A stretch of 64,000 bases of DNA, from contig NC_092675.1 of assembly GCF_964355755.1 (NCBI RefSeq), positions 27,258,412-27,322,411 on the forward strand. Reading direction: 5' to 3'. Positions 63,708 to 64,000 of the stretch are shown here, in pieces. The DNA is from Antedon mediterranea (Eukaryota; Echinodermata; Crinoidea; Comatulida; Antedonidae). The notes under the pieces are model-generated. The model was not told the origin of the DNA. It made no database searches and was given only the letters and a program-made list of their open reading frames with translations. Made by a program: the position numbers and the translations under genes. The stretch's first letter is position 1. Every line of letters begins with the position of its first letter.

Positions 63708-64000
63708 GTCGTGCCCACAGATGGTTCTCGAATACACAGTATTTCCAGCGAGAAAAAAATGGAGATTTCAAATGTACGTACCGCAGGACTATAATACATT
63801 GTCGTTTACAGAAACGAATAAATATACACAATGATTTATGTAGTCAACCAAAATTAGCACCCTGGGAATTACTTCCGAGAGAGAAACAAATTTTTTTATT
63901 CGGACTCATTTAAACAAACCCAATTTGTGTTTTGTATGTAACATTAAGGGTTGAGGGATGGGGAAAGAAGATAGGTACAAAGAGGAAACATTTTAAAATA
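63708..64000. other. right edge, nothing recognised
   Basis: No exon or repeat was identified in the last 290 bases. Confidence 0.4.

Overview
This window looks like AT-rich nuclear DNA from an invertebrate animal. Short exons have GT-AG introns of hundreds to thousands of bases, there is abundant MITE, SINE and LINE debris, and there are no bacterial operons. The frequent AGGCCTA-type words, the two gene families and the repeat style suggest an invertebrate deuterostome, perhaps an echinoderm or hemichordate. The species cannot be named from the sequence alone.

Two protein genes can be assembled exon by exon, and they converge tail to tail. (1) Plus strand, 5809-30472: a transgelin/SM22/muscle-protein-20 type calponin-family gene. 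It has three alternative first coding exons (5809, 7690, 12831), each encoding a different 17-residue N-terminus, and four shared exons (27723-30472). The product is 193 aa with one CH domain and one C-terminal calponin-like repeat. An orphan copy of its fourth exon lies upstream at 2274-2372. (2) Minus strand, 57601 down to 34383: eleven coding exons whose phases all match. They encode a 618-aa single-pass receptor of the gp130 (IL6ST/LIFR) class I cytokine receptor type: signal peptide, Ig domain, two-domain cytokine-receptor module, membrane-proximal FN3 domain, transmembrane helix, Box1-like Pro motif and a tail with YLxL tyrosine motifs.

The most striking observation is a 2.03 kb inverted-terminal-repeat element (36628-38658), flanked by an 8-bp target duplication, sitting inside the last extracellular coding exon of the receptor. 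Read straight through, it gives an early stop and a secreted receptor. If it is instead removed as an intron, using a GT at the element end and an AG in the target duplication, the frame is kept with one extra serine. That geometry resembles an introner. A relative of the element with its own 8-bp duplication lies at 59517-61530.

The rest is mobile and repeated DNA: a 1.26 kb foldback element with 9-bp duplications (2651-3910); a 2 kb foldback element built from GCGAGGCA words (17110-19165); a family of about 160-bp MITEs, several carrying CArG boxes, three of them inside the transgelin intron; a TTAAAGATGTATTGTCCCC MITE family; two near-identical 0.88 kb TACGGTATA elements in opposite orientation plus a short derivative; tRNA-derived SINEs; a 5'-truncated LINE flanked by about 205-bp direct repeats; LINE tails; a dyad-symmetric satellite of about 340 bp; and minisatellites with units of 30, 21 and 14 bp. 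A perfect 77-bp palindrome lies at 25918-25994.

Exon calls rest on reading translations, splice signals and phase by eye. No database search was possible, so repeat family names are descriptive.
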